Position numbers and translations under genes: made by a program
The notes under the pieces: model-generated
What the model was told of the DNA's origin: nothing
Database searches by the model: none
The model's input: the letters and a program-made list of their open reading frames with translations, nothing else
DNA from: Rubrivivax sp.
GTDB taxonomy: Bacteria > Pseudomonadota > Gammaproteobacteria > Burkholderiales > Burkholderiaceae_C
DNA length: 34,049 bases
Reading direction: 5' to 3'
Assembly (NCBI GenBank): GCA_019635285.1
Contig: JAHBZS010000051.1
Span: 1-34,049, forward strand
In this document: positions 1 to 7,956 of the stretch, piece by piece
How the letters are laid out: each line of letters opens with the position of its first letter
Position numbering within the stretch: position 1 is the first letter of the stretch

Positions 1-182
1 CGATCGGGGGACATGAGCGGATGCGCTTGCCCGTCAGCCTCGGCTCGCGCGGGCCTTGAAAGGCAACTTACCAAGGGCAGCAAAGCGCCGATTGCCGCCG
101 CAGTCTGCAGCCGGGCCTTGTAGTCCGGCACGCACGCCTGGCGCACCTGGTGCTGGATGACCCGCGTGACCGCCTCGCTCAG
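1..182 (-). other. Possible partial reading frame downstream of mobA (uncertain)
   Basis: On the minus strand, a frame stays open from the mobA stop to the window edge. Its beginning would read SEAVTRVIQHQVRQACVPDY, which faintly resembles the first strand and helix of antibiotic-biosynthesis-monooxygenase (ABM) proteins. The only in-frame start candidate that overlaps the mobA stop is a CTG at 182. After about 25 codons the resemblance fades into an Ala/Leu-rich stretch. It could be the 5' end of a coupled gene, a decayed remnant, or chance in GC-rich DNA. No other gene is visible in 1-178. Confidence 0.22.
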
Positions 183-2083
183 CGCCGGGCCTCGCGCATG
201 AACGCGGCGAAGAACGCGGCCAGCGCGGCATGCGCCTGCAGCGGCAGCACGTGGGCGATGTACTGGTCGGGGCGCACCACCACCAGCGCGCCTTGCGCGC
301 GGTCGACGCCGCGTTGGTCGAAGATGTCGGCGCCCTTCGGGTCGGGGCAGAACACCTTTTCGTAGTCGATCAGGCCGTGGCGCCCCTTGCGCGGCCGCAG
401 CAGCGCGGGCAGGGTCTCGAAGGCGATCTCGCCATGCGGCCGCTGGAAGACGGCGCGCAGGTCGAACACCGCGTCCACGTCCTGGCCGGGCGGGGTGTGG
501 CGGCGCAGCGGCGAGTCCGCGGCCTGGTCCAGGAAGTCGCACAACGCGCGCAGGCCTGCGTCGTCGGTGCCGGCGAAGGCATACAGCCGCCAGCGGCCGT
601 CGGCCTTGCCGGCATGGCCCAGCTGCAGCGGCTTGGCGTCGGTGACGCGCAACACCGGCGCGGAATGGAAGCGCGTGCCGATGACGAAGCCGCGGGCCAG
701 ATGCTGGTGCGTGGCCTCGCCGCAGATCAGCGACGGCCGGTAGTGCGTGCCCATGCCGGCGGTGAAGCGGCCGTGGCGCTCGAAGTAGCGCTGGAATTCC
801 TTCGGGTCGACGCCGGCACTGCCGCTGCCGTCGCTGGGCCGGTCGCTGAACATCTTGGCCCACTCGCGGTCGAAGTCGATCAGCTCCTGCGCTGCCGGCT
901 GGCGCTCGGCCGAATAGCTGTGCAGCAGCGCCGGGTCGCACTGGCCGCGCAGCACCGCGGCCAGCTTCCAGCCCAGGTTGAAGCCGTCCTGCATCGAGAA
1001 GTTCATGCCCTGGCCGGCCTTGGGGCTGTGCGTGTGGCAGGCGTCGCCGGCGATGAACACGCGCGGCAGCCGCCGGCCGACCTCCGCCGCCGGCACGTCG
1101 TCGTACTTGTCGCAGATGCGCTGGCCGATCTCGTACACCGACCACCACGGCACCTCTTTCACCTCCAAGGTGTACGGGTGCAGGATGCGCCGCGCCGCGG
1201 CGATGAGCTGCTCGACGCCGATCTGCCGGCTGGCCACGCGCTCCTCGTCGCCCAGCTTGTCCATCTCCACGTACAGCCGCACCAGGTAGCCGCCTTCGCG
1301 CGGGATAACCAGCAGGTTGCCGTGCGCCGACTGCACCGCCACCTTGTGGCGGATGTCGGGGAAGTCGGTCACCGCCAGCAGGTCCATCACGCCCCAGGCC
1401 TGGTTGGCCGAGTCGCCCACCAGCTGCCGGCCGATGGCCTTGCGCACCACGCTGCGCGCGCCGTCGCAGCCGACCACGTAGCGCGCGCGCACCGTCTCCA
1501 CCTGGCCGGCGTGGGCCGGGTCGTCGCGCTCGATGCGCACGCTCACCGGGTAGTCCGCCGCCACGGCGTCCACCGTCACGTCGAGCACGCGGCGCGCGTA
1601 GTGCGGCTGCAGCCGGCTGGGCGAGTGGCGCATGCCTTCCAGGTAGAAGTCGTGCACGCGCGCCTGGTTGAGCACCACGTGCGGGAACTCCGACAGCCCG
1701 TCCTCCACGTCCTGCACGCGGCCGTGGCGCAGGATGCGCTGCGGCGCCTGCGGGTCGGGCTTCCAGAAGGTCACCTCGTTGATCCAGCAAGCCTCCTTCA
1801 TCACCCGCTCGGCGAAGTTGAAGGCCTCGAACATCTCCATCGTGCGGCAGGCGATGCCGTCGGCTTGGCCCAGCTGCAGCGGCCCGTCCTTTTGCTCGAC
1901 GATGCAGCTGCGGATGTCGGCAAAGGCCGCCAGCTGCGCCGCCAGGGTCAGGCCGGCGGGGCCGCAGCCGACGATGAGCACGTCCACCTGCGACGGCAGC
2001 GCGTCGGCATGGGGCAGCGCGTCGGCCGACGCCTCGCACACATGGGGGTCGCCGGGCTTGAACCCCTCCAGATGGAACTGCAT
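179..2083 (-). CDS. mobA: 3-hydroxybenzoate 4-monooxygenase (MobA-type flavoprotein hydroxylase)
   Basis: This is a flavin-dependent aromatic hydroxylase expected to convert 3-hydroxybenzoate to protocatechuate using NADPH and O2 in the cytoplasm. It has the three FAD motifs of the family: GCGPAG near residue 39, GCDGA near 205 and GDACHTHSP near 346. A thioredoxin-like C-terminal domain follows, as in phenol 2-monooxygenases. The sequence closely resembles Comamonas MobA as I remember it. Numbered from the ATG at 2083, residues Asp75, His135, Lys247 and Tyr271 fall exactly on the positions I recall as its active site. That favours this start (MQFHLEG) over the ATG at 2089, which adds two residues; a GAGAG stretch lies just upstream. 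At 634 aa the protein is full length. It is the last recognisable gene of the minus-strand run, 61 bp after glcF, and may have its own promoter (GACAAT at 2113-2118). Confidence 0.9.
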   Translation of the reverse strand: MQFHLEGFKPGDPHVCEASADALPHADALPSQVDVLIVGCGPAGLTLAAQLAAFADIRSCIVEQKDGPLQLGQADGIACRTMEMFEAFNFAERVMKEACWINEVTFWKPDPQAPQRILRHGRVQDVEDGLSEFPHVVLNQARVHDFYLEGMRHSPSRLQPHYARRVLDVTVDAVAADYPVSVRIERDDPAHAGQVETVRARYVVGCDGARSVVRKAIGRQLVGDSANQAWGVMDLLAVTDFPDIRHKVAVQSAHGNLLVIPREGGYLVRLYVEMDKLGDEERVASRQIGVEQLIAAARRILHPYTLEVKEVPWWSVYEIGQRICDKYDDVPAAEVGRRLPRVFIAGDACHTHSPKAGQGMNFSMQDGFNLGWKLAAVLRGQCDPALLHSYSAERQPAAQELIDFDREWAKMFSDRPSDGSGSAGVDPKEFQRYFERHGRFTAGMGTHYRPSLICGEATHQHLARGFVIGTRFHSAPVLRVTDAKPLQLGHAGKADGRWRLYAFAGTDDAGLRALCDFLDQAADSPLRRHTPPGQDVDAVFDLRAVFQRPHGEIAFETLPALLRPRKGRHGLIDYEKVFCPDPKGADIFDQRGVDRAQGALVVVRPDQYIAHVLPLQAHAALAAFFAAFMREARR

Positions 2084-2112
2084 GGGCATGCTCTCAGACT
2101 TGGGAAGCCGCG

Positions 2113-2144
2113 ATTGTCCTCCCGGCCGGCGCGCCGCCGGCGCG
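2113..2144 (-). promoter_or_regulatory. glcF-mobA spacer: GC hairpin and candidate -10 box for mobA
   Basis: Immediately after the glcF stop the spacer has 7-bp inverted arms (2130-2136 and 2138-2144) made from two GCCGGCGCG repeats. There is no T-tract, so it is at best a pause or partial terminator. Further along on the minus strand, GACAAT at 2118-2113 could be a -10 element placing a transcript start around 2106, about 20 nt before mobA. No convincing -35 was seen. Confidence 0.3.
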
Positions 2145-3440
2145 TCAGCCCAGGGCGTCGTCCAGCACTTCCACCCAGTGCCGCACCGGTGTCGCCGTGC
2201 CGCTTTGCAGGTGCTGGATGCAGCCGATGTTGCCGGACACGATGGTGTGCGCCTGCAGCGGCGCCAGGTGCTCCAGCTTGCGGTCGCGCAGCCGGTAGGC
2301 CAGCTCGGGCTGCAGCACGCTGTAGGTGCCGGCCGAGCCGCAGCACAGGTGGCTTTCGGCGGCGGCCAGGCGCACGTCGAAGTCCAGCGCGTCCAGGTGG
2401 GTCTCGACGCCGCCGCGCAGCCGCTGGCCGTGCTGCAGCGTGCAGGGCGGGTGGTAGGCCAGGCGCACCGCCTTGCGTGGCGCGGGTGAGGAGCTGGCGC
2501 TGCCGCCCCGCTCGCCTTCCGCGCGGGGCAGGGCCAGCTTCTTCCGCAGCGGCTCCACCAGGTCGGGCAGCAACTCGCTCAGGTCGCGCGTCAGCGCGCT
2601 GACGCGGCGTGCCCGCTCCGCATAGGCCGGGTCGTGGGCCAGCGCATGGCCGTAGTCCTTGACGGTGACGCCGCAGCCGGAGGCGTTCATGACGATGGCC
2701 TCGACCTTGCCCACCGAGGTCAGCCCCTCGGCCAGCGGCCACCAGGCGTCGATGTTGCGCCGCATGTCGGCCAGGCCGCCGTCGATGTCGTTCAGGTGCG
2801 TGCGGATCGCGCCGCAGCAGCCGGCTTCGTCGGCCACCAGCGTCTGGATGCCCGCGGCATCGAGCACGCGCGCCGTGGCGGTGTTGATGTTGGGCATCAT
2901 CGCCGGCTGCACGCAGCCCTGCAGCAGCAGCACCTTGCGCGGGTGTTCGCGCGTCGGCCACAGCCTGGCGCGCGGGCCCACGGCGGCCGGCACCTTGTGC
3001 TTCAGCGCTGCCGGCAGCAGCGGGCGCACGGCGCGGCCCAGCGCCATGGCCGGGCCGAACAGCGGCGAGGTCAGGCCTTCCTTCAGCAGCCAGCGCACGG
3101 CCTTTTCGCCGCGCGGCCGCTCCACGCGTTCTTCGACGATCTTGCGGCCGATGTCCACCAGATGCCCGTACTCCACGCCGCTGGGGCAGGTGCTCTCGCA
3201 GTTGCGGCAGGTCAGGCAGCGGTCCAGGTGCAGCTGCGTGCTGCGCGTCACCGGCGCGCCTTCCAGCACCTGCTTCATCAGGTAGATGCGGCCGCGCGGC
3301 CCGTCCAGCTCGTCGCCCAGCAGCTGGTAGGTGGGACAGGTGGCGGTGCAGAAGCCGCAGTGCACGCAGCGGCGCAGGATGGCTTCGGCCGCGTCGCCGT
3401 CGCGCGTGTTCTTGAACTCGGGGGCCAGGTGGGTCTGCAT
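2145..3440 (-). CDS. glcF: Glycolate oxidase iron-sulfur subunit GlcF
   Basis: This is the iron-sulfur electron-transfer subunit of membrane-associated glycolate dehydrogenase (GlcDEF), which oxidises glycolate to glyoxylate and passes electrons to the respiratory chain. The N-terminus carries two 4Fe-4S clusters: CVHCGFCTATCP (Cys25, 28, 31, 35) and CLTCRNCESTCP (Cys75, 78, 81, 85). Two cysteine-rich CCG motifs follow, DEAGCCGA and SHLCCGSAG. The 431 aa length is typical. The ATG at 3440 shares one base with the TGA of the upstream methyltransferase (TGATG), so translation is probably coupled. A longer in-frame extension exists upstream but runs antiparallel to no homology and crosses the methyltransferase gene, so the short start is preferred. 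Confidence 0.95.
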   Translation of the reverse strand: MQTHLAPEFKNTRDGDAAEAILRRCVHCGFCTATCPTYQLLGDELDGPRGRIYLMKQVLEGAPVTRSTQLHLDRCLTCRNCESTCPSGVEYGHLVDIGRKIVEERVERPRGEKAVRWLLKEGLTSPLFGPAMALGRAVRPLLPAALKHKVPAAVGPRARLWPTREHPRKVLLLQGCVQPAMMPNINTATARVLDAAGIQTLVADEAGCCGAIRTHLNDIDGGLADMRRNIDAWWPLAEGLTSVGKVEAIVMNASGCGVTVKDYGHALAHDPAYAERARRVSALTRDLSELLPDLVEPLRKKLALPRAEGERGGSASSSPAPRKAVRLAYHPPCTLQHGQRLRGGVETHLDALDFDVRLAAAESHLCCGSAGTYSVLQPELAYRLRDRKLEHLAPLQAHTIVSGNIGCIQHLQSGTATPVRHWVEVLDDALG

Positions 3441-4081
3441 CAGGCTAGGGCGTAGCTCAGCACCCAGTAGTGCGGGTGCTCGATCCATTCGACGTCGCGC
3501 GCGTGCGCGTCCAGCACGGCCAGCGCCTCGTCGCGGCTGGGGAAGTTCTTCAGCACCTCGTGCACCGAGCCGTCGTCCAGCGGGCGCAGCTGCCAGCTGT
3601 CGCCGGCCGCGTCGGTGCGCGCGATCGGCGTGCTGCTGCCGGGCACGAAGCGGTTGTCGATGAAAGCCACGCGCGCGCCGGGCCGCAGGCAGGCGTGCAA
3701 CTGGTCCAGCCAGCCGGCCAGACGGGCGCGCTCGACGTGGCTCCACCAGAAGCCGGCGAAGGCGCCGTCGAAACGCTGCGCGCCCAAGGTGGGCAGGCCC
3801 CAGGCGTCGTGTTCGGCCAGGCGCACGCAGGCCGGCAGGGCCTTGGTGCGGGCGATGGCCAGCGTCTCGGGGTTCAGGTCGGTGGCCAGCCAGGACGCGG
3901 CGTCGCGCGCGCCGTGCGGCGTCCACCAGCCGGTGCCGCAGGCCACCTCGAGCACGTGGCGGCCGGCGAACACGCCGGGCAGCCAGGCTTCCAGCGCGCG
4001 CAGCTCGGCCTGCCGCTCGGCCTTGTGATACACGCGTTCGTAGCTGCTGGCGCGCTGCGCGTAGTAGCTCTGCAGGCTCAT
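3440..4081 (-). CDS. Class I SAM-dependent methyltransferase inside the glc operon
   Basis: A 213 aa protein with a Rossmann-type SAM-binding motif I, VLEVACGTGWW (residues 43-53), an acidic motif II (TDLNPE), and a methyltransferase_11/25-like body. It resembles small bacterial methyltransferases that act on small molecules or lipids, but the substrate cannot be read from the sequence. It sits between glcE and glcF. Its ATG shares the ATGA overlap with the glcE stop, and its TGA overlaps the glcF ATG, so it is translated as part of the glycolate oxidase message. The aromatic-rich segment FDGAFAGFWWSHVER (residues 104-118) replaces the usual motif IV region. A role in GlcDEF biogenesis, such as quinone, heme or protein modification, is only a guess from position. 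Confidence 0.85.
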   Translation of the reverse strand: MSLQSYYAQRASSYERVYHKAERQAELRALEAWLPGVFAGRHVLEVACGTGWWTPHGARDAASWLATDLNPETLAIARTKALPACVRLAEHDAWGLPTLGAQRFDGAFAGFWWSHVERARLAGWLDQLHACLRPGARVAFIDNRFVPGSSTPIARTDAAGDSWQLRPLDDGSVHEVLKNFPSRDEALAVLDAHARDVEWIEHPHYWVLSYALA

Positions 4082-5214
4082 GGGCACATCGCCGGGTACA
4101 TGCGGCCGAGGTTGAACACGCCGTCCGGATCGAAGGCGCGCTTCAGCTCGCGGTGGATGCGGTCTAGCGGGCTCTGCAGCGGCGCGAACACGCCGGCGCT
4201 GCGGTCCTGGCCCATGAACAGCGTGGCATGGCCGCCGGCCGCGGCGGCGGCGTCGCGCACCTCGGCCGCGGGCAGGCGGCTGCTCAGCCAGCGCTGCGCC
4301 CCGCCCCATTCGACCAGGCAGTCGCCGGCCAGCGCCAGCGGCGGCGCCACCTGCGGCAGCGACAGCCGCCACAGGGTGGCGCCCTCGTCGACGGCCGCAC
4401 GTGCGGCGACGAAGTACTCGTCGGTCTGGTCGCGCAGCCCCTGCCAGAAGCCGGCGGCCAGCTCCGGCGGCACGAACTCGCCGCCGAGCGTGCGCGCCGC
4501 CGCCTCGACGGCCGCCGCCGCGCCGGCCAGGCGCAGCACCAGCAGGCCCTGCCACCAGGCGCTGGCATGCAGCGGCAGCGGCCGGCCGGCCCATTCGTTG
4601 AGCTGCCGGATGGCGCGGGCCTGGTCCATCTCGAAGCGCAGCGTGGCCACGGCCGCGGGCCGCGGCAGCGCCTTCAGCGAGACCTCGCAGATCGCCCCGA
4701 ACACGCCCAGCGAGCCGGCCAGCACGCGCGACACGTCGTAGCCGGCGACGTTTTTCATCACTTGGCCGCCAAAGCTGAGCAGCTCGCCCTTGCCGTTGAG
4801 CAGCGTGGCGCCGAGCACGTGGTCGCGCACCGAGCCGGCCGCGGCGCGCGACGGGCCGCTCAGCCCGGCGGCGACCATGCCGCCGACGGTGCCGCCGCGC
4901 ACGCCCGGGTTCGCCGGGTTCTCGAAGCGCGGCGGCTCGAAGGCCAGGCACTGGCCGCATTCGTCCAGCGCGGCCTCCAGCTCGGCCAGCGGCGTGCCGG
5001 CGCGCACCGTCACCACCAGCTCGGTGGGCTCGTAGCTGCTGATGCCGCGCAGCCCGCCCATGTCCAGCGCGTCGCCGCGCGGCGGGCCGCCGTAGAAGGC
5101 CTTGGTGTTGCCGCCGTGGATGCACAGCGTGCCGCGCGTCGCCCGCGCCTGCTGCACGCGCTCGATCAGCTCGCGCAGCGCGGGGTCGTGGTCGGCCACC
5201 GGCGTGTCGCTCAT
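4078..5214 (-). CDS. glcE: Glycolate oxidase FAD-binding subunit GlcE
   Basis: This is the second flavoprotein-like subunit of glycolate dehydrogenase. The protein (378 aa) carries a single PCMH-type FAD_binding_4 domain. A glycine-rich FAD segment, RGGTVGGMVAAGLSGPSR, lies near residues 93-110, and KNVAGYDVSRVLAGSLG follows near 146. It lacks the FAD-oxidase C domain seen in GlcD, as is normal for GlcE. The start at 5214 (MSDTPVADHD) overlaps the glcD stop by one base (TGATG), and its end overlaps the methyltransferase start by four bases (ATGA). The gene therefore belongs to one coupled glcD-glcE-methyltransferase-glcF unit. Confidence 0.94.
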   Translation of the reverse strand: MSDTPVADHDPALRELIERVQQARATRGTLCIHGGNTKAFYGGPPRGDALDMGGLRGISSYEPTELVVTVRAGTPLAELEAALDECGQCLAFEPPRFENPANPGVRGGTVGGMVAAGLSGPSRAAAGSVRDHVLGATLLNGKGELLSFGGQVMKNVAGYDVSRVLAGSLGVFGAICEVSLKALPRPAAVATLRFEMDQARAIRQLNEWAGRPLPLHASAWWQGLLVLRLAGAAAAVEAAARTLGGEFVPPELAAGFWQGLRDQTDEYFVAARAAVDEGATLWRLSLPQVAPPLALAGDCLVEWGGAQRWLSSRLPAAEVRDAAAAAGGHATLFMGQDRSAGVFAPLQSPLDRIHRELKRAFDPDGVFNLGRMYPAMCP

Positions 5215-6719
5215 CAGAAGCGCGGCAGCTCCGGGAAGGGCAGCAGGCCCTTCCTGACGTGCATCTTGCCGTACTCGGCGCAGCGCGACAGCAGCGGGAT
5301 CACCTTGCCGGGGTTCAGCAGCTCGGCGCTGTCGAAGGCGCGCTTGACGGCGAACATCTGCTCGCGCTCCTCGGGCGAGAACTGCACGCACATCGAGCTG
5401 AGCTTCTCGATGCCCACGCCGTGCTCGCCGGTGACGGTGCCGCCCATGGCCACGCTGGTCTCCAGGATGTCGGCGCCGAAGAGCTCGCAGCGGTGCATCT
5501 GGTCGGGGTCGTTGCAGTCGTACAGGATCAGCGGATGCAGGTTGCCGTCGCCGGCATGGAAGACGTTGGCGCAGCGCAGGCCGTACTTCTGCTCCATCGC
5601 CTGGATGGCCAGCAGCATGTCGGCGAGGCGCCTGCGCGGGATGGTCGAGTCCATGCACATGTAGTCCGGGCTGATGCGGCCCGACGCCGGGAAGGCGTTC
5701 TTGCGCCCGCTCCAGAACTTCAGGCGCTGCGCCTCGTCCTTGCTGACCTCGAGCCGCGTCGCGCCGCAGCCGGTCAGCACGTCCAGCATGCGCACGATCT
5801 CCTCGTCCACCTCCTCGGGGGTGCCGTCGCTTTCGCACAGCAGGATGGCCTCGGCGCTGAGGTCGTAGCCGGCGTTGACGAAGGCCTCGACCGCCGCGGT
5901 CATCGGCTTGTCCATCATCTCCAGCCCGGCCGGGATGATGCCGGCGCCGATGACCTGGGCCACCGCGTCGCCGGCCTTGCGGATGTCGTCGAAGCTGGCC
6001 ATGATGCAGCGCGCCACCAGCGGTTTGGGCACCAGCTTGACGGTGACCTCGGTGATCACCGCCAGCATGCCCTCGCTGCCCACCACCAGCGCCAGCAGGT
6101 CCAGCCCGGCGCAGTCCAGCGCCTCGGAGCCGAACTCCACCGCTTCGCCCTCGACGGTGTAGCCGCGCACGCGCAGCACGTTGTGCAAGGTCAGGCCGTA
6201 CTTCAGGCAGTGCACGCCGCCGGAGTTCTCGGCCACGTTGCCGCCGATGCTGCAGGCGATCTGGCTGCTCGGGTCGGGCGCGTAGTACAGCCCCAGCGGC
6301 GCCGCGGCCTCGCTGATGGCCAGGTTGCGCACGCCGCACTGCACGACCGCGGTGCGCGAGTACTTGTCCAGCTTGAGGATCTTGTTGAACTTGGCCAGCG
6401 ACAGCGTCACGCCCAGCCGGTGCGGCAGCGCGCCGCCGGACAAGCCGGTGCCGGCGCCGCGGGCCACCACCGGCACCTTCAGCTCGTGGCAGCAGCGCAG
6501 CACCGCGGCCACCTGGGCCTCGGTCTCGGGCAGCGCCACCAGCAGCGGCTGCTCGCGGTAGGCGGTGAGCCCGTCGCATTCGTAGGGCACCGTGTCCTCG
6601 CCGCGCCACAGCAGCGCATGCGCAGGCAGCAGCGGCTGCAGCGCCGCCAGCACGTCGGCCTGGCGCTGCGCGCGCGCCGCCGCATCGTCGAGCGCGGCGG
6701 TGGGCAGGGGCGCGTTCAT
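5214..6719 (-). CDS. glcD: Glycolate oxidase catalytic subunit GlcD
   Basis: This FAD-linked oxidase subunit (501 aa) carries the glycolate-oxidising site. FAD-binding PCMH motifs include ARGAGTGLSGGALP (near residue 85) and SSQIACSIGGNVAENSGG (near 137). The C-terminal FAD-oxidase domain has NVFHAGDGNLHP and GTVTGEHGVGIEK, which hold the conserved His and Glu residues of the D-lactate/glycolate dehydrogenase family. It is the first gene of the glc unit and starts at ATG 6719. No Shine-Dalgarno is visible. Instead a TAAAGT hexamer ends 7 nt before the ATG, suggesting a leaderless transcript. A perfect palindrome sits where the -35 would be. Confidence 0.95.
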   Translation of the reverse strand: MNAPLPTAALDDAAARAQRQADVLAALQPLLPAHALLWRGEDTVPYECDGLTAYREQPLLVALPETEAQVAAVLRCCHELKVPVVARGAGTGLSGGALPHRLGVTLSLAKFNKILKLDKYSRTAVVQCGVRNLAISEAAAPLGLYYAPDPSSQIACSIGGNVAENSGGVHCLKYGLTLHNVLRVRGYTVEGEAVEFGSEALDCAGLDLLALVVGSEGMLAVITEVTVKLVPKPLVARCIMASFDDIRKAGDAVAQVIGAGIIPAGLEMMDKPMTAAVEAFVNAGYDLSAEAILLCESDGTPEEVDEEIVRMLDVLTGCGATRLEVSKDEAQRLKFWSGRKNAFPASGRISPDYMCMDSTIPRRRLADMLLAIQAMEQKYGLRCANVFHAGDGNLHPLILYDCNDPDQMHRCELFGADILETSVAMGGTVTGEHGVGIEKLSSMCVQFSPEEREQMFAVKRAFDSAELLNPGKVIPLLSRCAEYGKMHVRKGLLPFPELPRF

Positions 6720-6726
6720 GGGCGCG

Positions 6727-6732
6727 ACTTTA
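6727..6732 (-). promoter_or_regulatory. Candidate -10 box of glcD (leaderless)
   Basis: On the minus strand the hexamer TAAAGT is followed by seven bases and then the glcD ATG. Transcription starting about 7 nt after this box would begin at or next to the ATG, giving a leaderless message. This fits the absence of a Shine-Dalgarno. Its expected -35 region falls inside the palindrome at 6739-6762. Confidence 0.4.
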
Positions 6733-6738
6733 GCGCGC

Positions 6739-6762
6739 CGTATTCACGGTACGGTGAATACG
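6739..6762. promoter_or_regulatory. Perfect 9-bp palindrome upstream of glcD (candidate operator)
   Basis: CGTATTCAC (6739-6747) and its exact complement GTGAATACG (6754-6762) flank the 6-nt spacer GGTACG. The element overlaps the last codons and stop of the FIST gene. It is centred about 31 bp upstream of the glcD start, so it would cover the -35 of the putative glcD promoter. The sequence also encodes TVFTVP at the end of the FIST protein. I read it as a dimeric-regulator site; a short transcript hairpin without a T-tract is the alternative. Confidence 0.45.
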
Positions 6763-7952
6763 GTGAGCACGCCGGTGTAGCCGTACAGATGGTGGCGCGC
6801 GATCTCGCCGCTGGCAAAGAAGCCGACCAGCGGCACGTCGCCCAGCGCATGGCGCACGATCTGCGCTTCGGCCGACGGCGCGCCGAAGTGCGGCCCGCCG
6901 CGCCCGGCGCAGCTGATGTAGATCGCCCCGGCGATGGCCCGCGTGGCCGCGTCGGCGGGTGCCGCGGCCCCGGGCGCCGGCTGCGTGGCGCCCACCGCGG
7001 CACCGCGGTCCAGCGCCTGCGTCTCCAGTTCGTCGCGGATCTCGCTGCAGATGCGCACCAGGTCGCGCCGCGCGGCCTGCACATCGCGGCCGCAGAAGGC
7101 CAGGCGCATGCCCGGCTGCACGCGCTCGGCCACGGCGACGACTTCGCGCGCCGGGTCGACGCCGACCAGGTGGCGCACGCGCGTGTCGGTGCCGAACAGG
7201 GCACCGCGCGCCAGCATGGCCTCGGTCTCCTCGCTCAGGCCGACCAGCGTGCTGCGCAGCCGCGGCAGCAGCTTGCGCGGCTCGTCCAGCGTCATGCCCA
7301 GGTCACGCAGCAGGCAGCGCAGCGCCGGCTCGCCGTCCAGCGCGAGCACGGCGTGGTCCTCGGCCGCGGTGATGCGGCGCACCGGCCCGATCGGCTGGCA
7401 GCCCTGGGTGACGCGCGACAGCAGCGCCACGTCCTGCGTGAAGGCCACGCCGGACAGCGCGCCCTGCCACACGCCGTCGGCCAGGTGGCGCACGCCGTTG
7501 CGCGACGCCGCCAGGCCGCCGAACAGGTAGCCCGAGGCGGTGCGCTGGCTCAGCTCCGGCAGCAGCTCGGCCAGCTCGGGCGTGCCGGGGTCGGCATGCA
7601 CCAGCGCGCTGAAGGCCGCGAAGCCGGCCAGCGGCTGCGCGCCGGAGAACACGCGGAACTGTTCGCGCGGCAGCGGCGCCAGCAGCAGGGCCAGCGCGGG
7701 CTCGTCGAAGTATTCGACGCCGCTGGCCAGCACGCCCACGCCCACGCTGCCCACCCAGGCCACCCCCGGCCAGCGGGCGCGCAGCGCGGCCAGCAGCGCC
7801 TCGGCCTGCGCCGCATAGTGGTCGCTGAAATAGGCGAAGCCGAGCGTGAAGCCCTGCGGCGCCTGCGGCTGCGCGTCGATCTGGGCGGCGGCCATCGTCA
7901 AGGCCATGCGCCAGTCGGGGTGCGCGGCATGGCCGCAGGCGAATGCGTTCAT
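6744..7952 (-). CDS. FIST domain-containing protein (FIST_N + FIST_C)
   Basis: A 402 aa soluble protein with the two-part FIST architecture. The N-terminal sensory part holds the glycine-rich stretches AWVGSVGVGVLASG (residues 70-83) and SGYLFGGLAASRNG. The C-terminal part ends in CAGRGGPHFGAP...VGFFASGEI...YGYTGVLTVF, typical of FIST_C. FIST proteins are thought to bind small ligands, perhaps amino acids, and feed signalling proteins, but this one has no attached output domain. The start MNAFACGH at 7952 lies 4 bp after the phaM stop, so the two genes form one unit. Longer upstream in-frame extensions overlap phaM and are rejected. Its end overlaps the glcD-proximal palindrome. Confidence 0.87.
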   Translation of the reverse strand: MNAFACGHAAHPDWRMALTMAAAQIDAQPQAPQGFTLGFAYFSDHYAAQAEALLAALRARWPGVAWVGSVGVGVLASGVEYFDEPALALLLAPLPREQFRVFSGAQPLAGFAAFSALVHADPGTPELAELLPELSQRTASGYLFGGLAASRNGVRHLADGVWQGALSGVAFTQDVALLSRVTQGCQPIGPVRRITAAEDHAVLALDGEPALRCLLRDLGMTLDEPRKLLPRLRSTLVGLSEETEAMLARGALFGTDTRVRHLVGVDPAREVVAVAERVQPGMRLAFCGRDVQAARRDLVRICSEIRDELETQALDRGAAVGATQPAPGAAAPADAATRAIAGAIYISCAGRGGPHFGAPSAEAQIVRHALGDVPLVGFFASGEIARHHLYGYTGVLTVFTVP

Positions 7953-7956
7953 GCGC

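Noticed and set aside
230-2602. A 790-codon plus-strand open frame opposite mobA and glcF
   Set aside because: It is antisense to two well-recognised genes, is composed of Arg/Ala/His/Gln-rich low-complexity translation and has no motif. Long shadows are expected at this GC content.
6750-6766. Direct repeat TACGGTGA before glcD
   Set aside because: It follows from the Thr-Val codons that repeat at the end of the FIST protein and overlaps the stronger palindrome.
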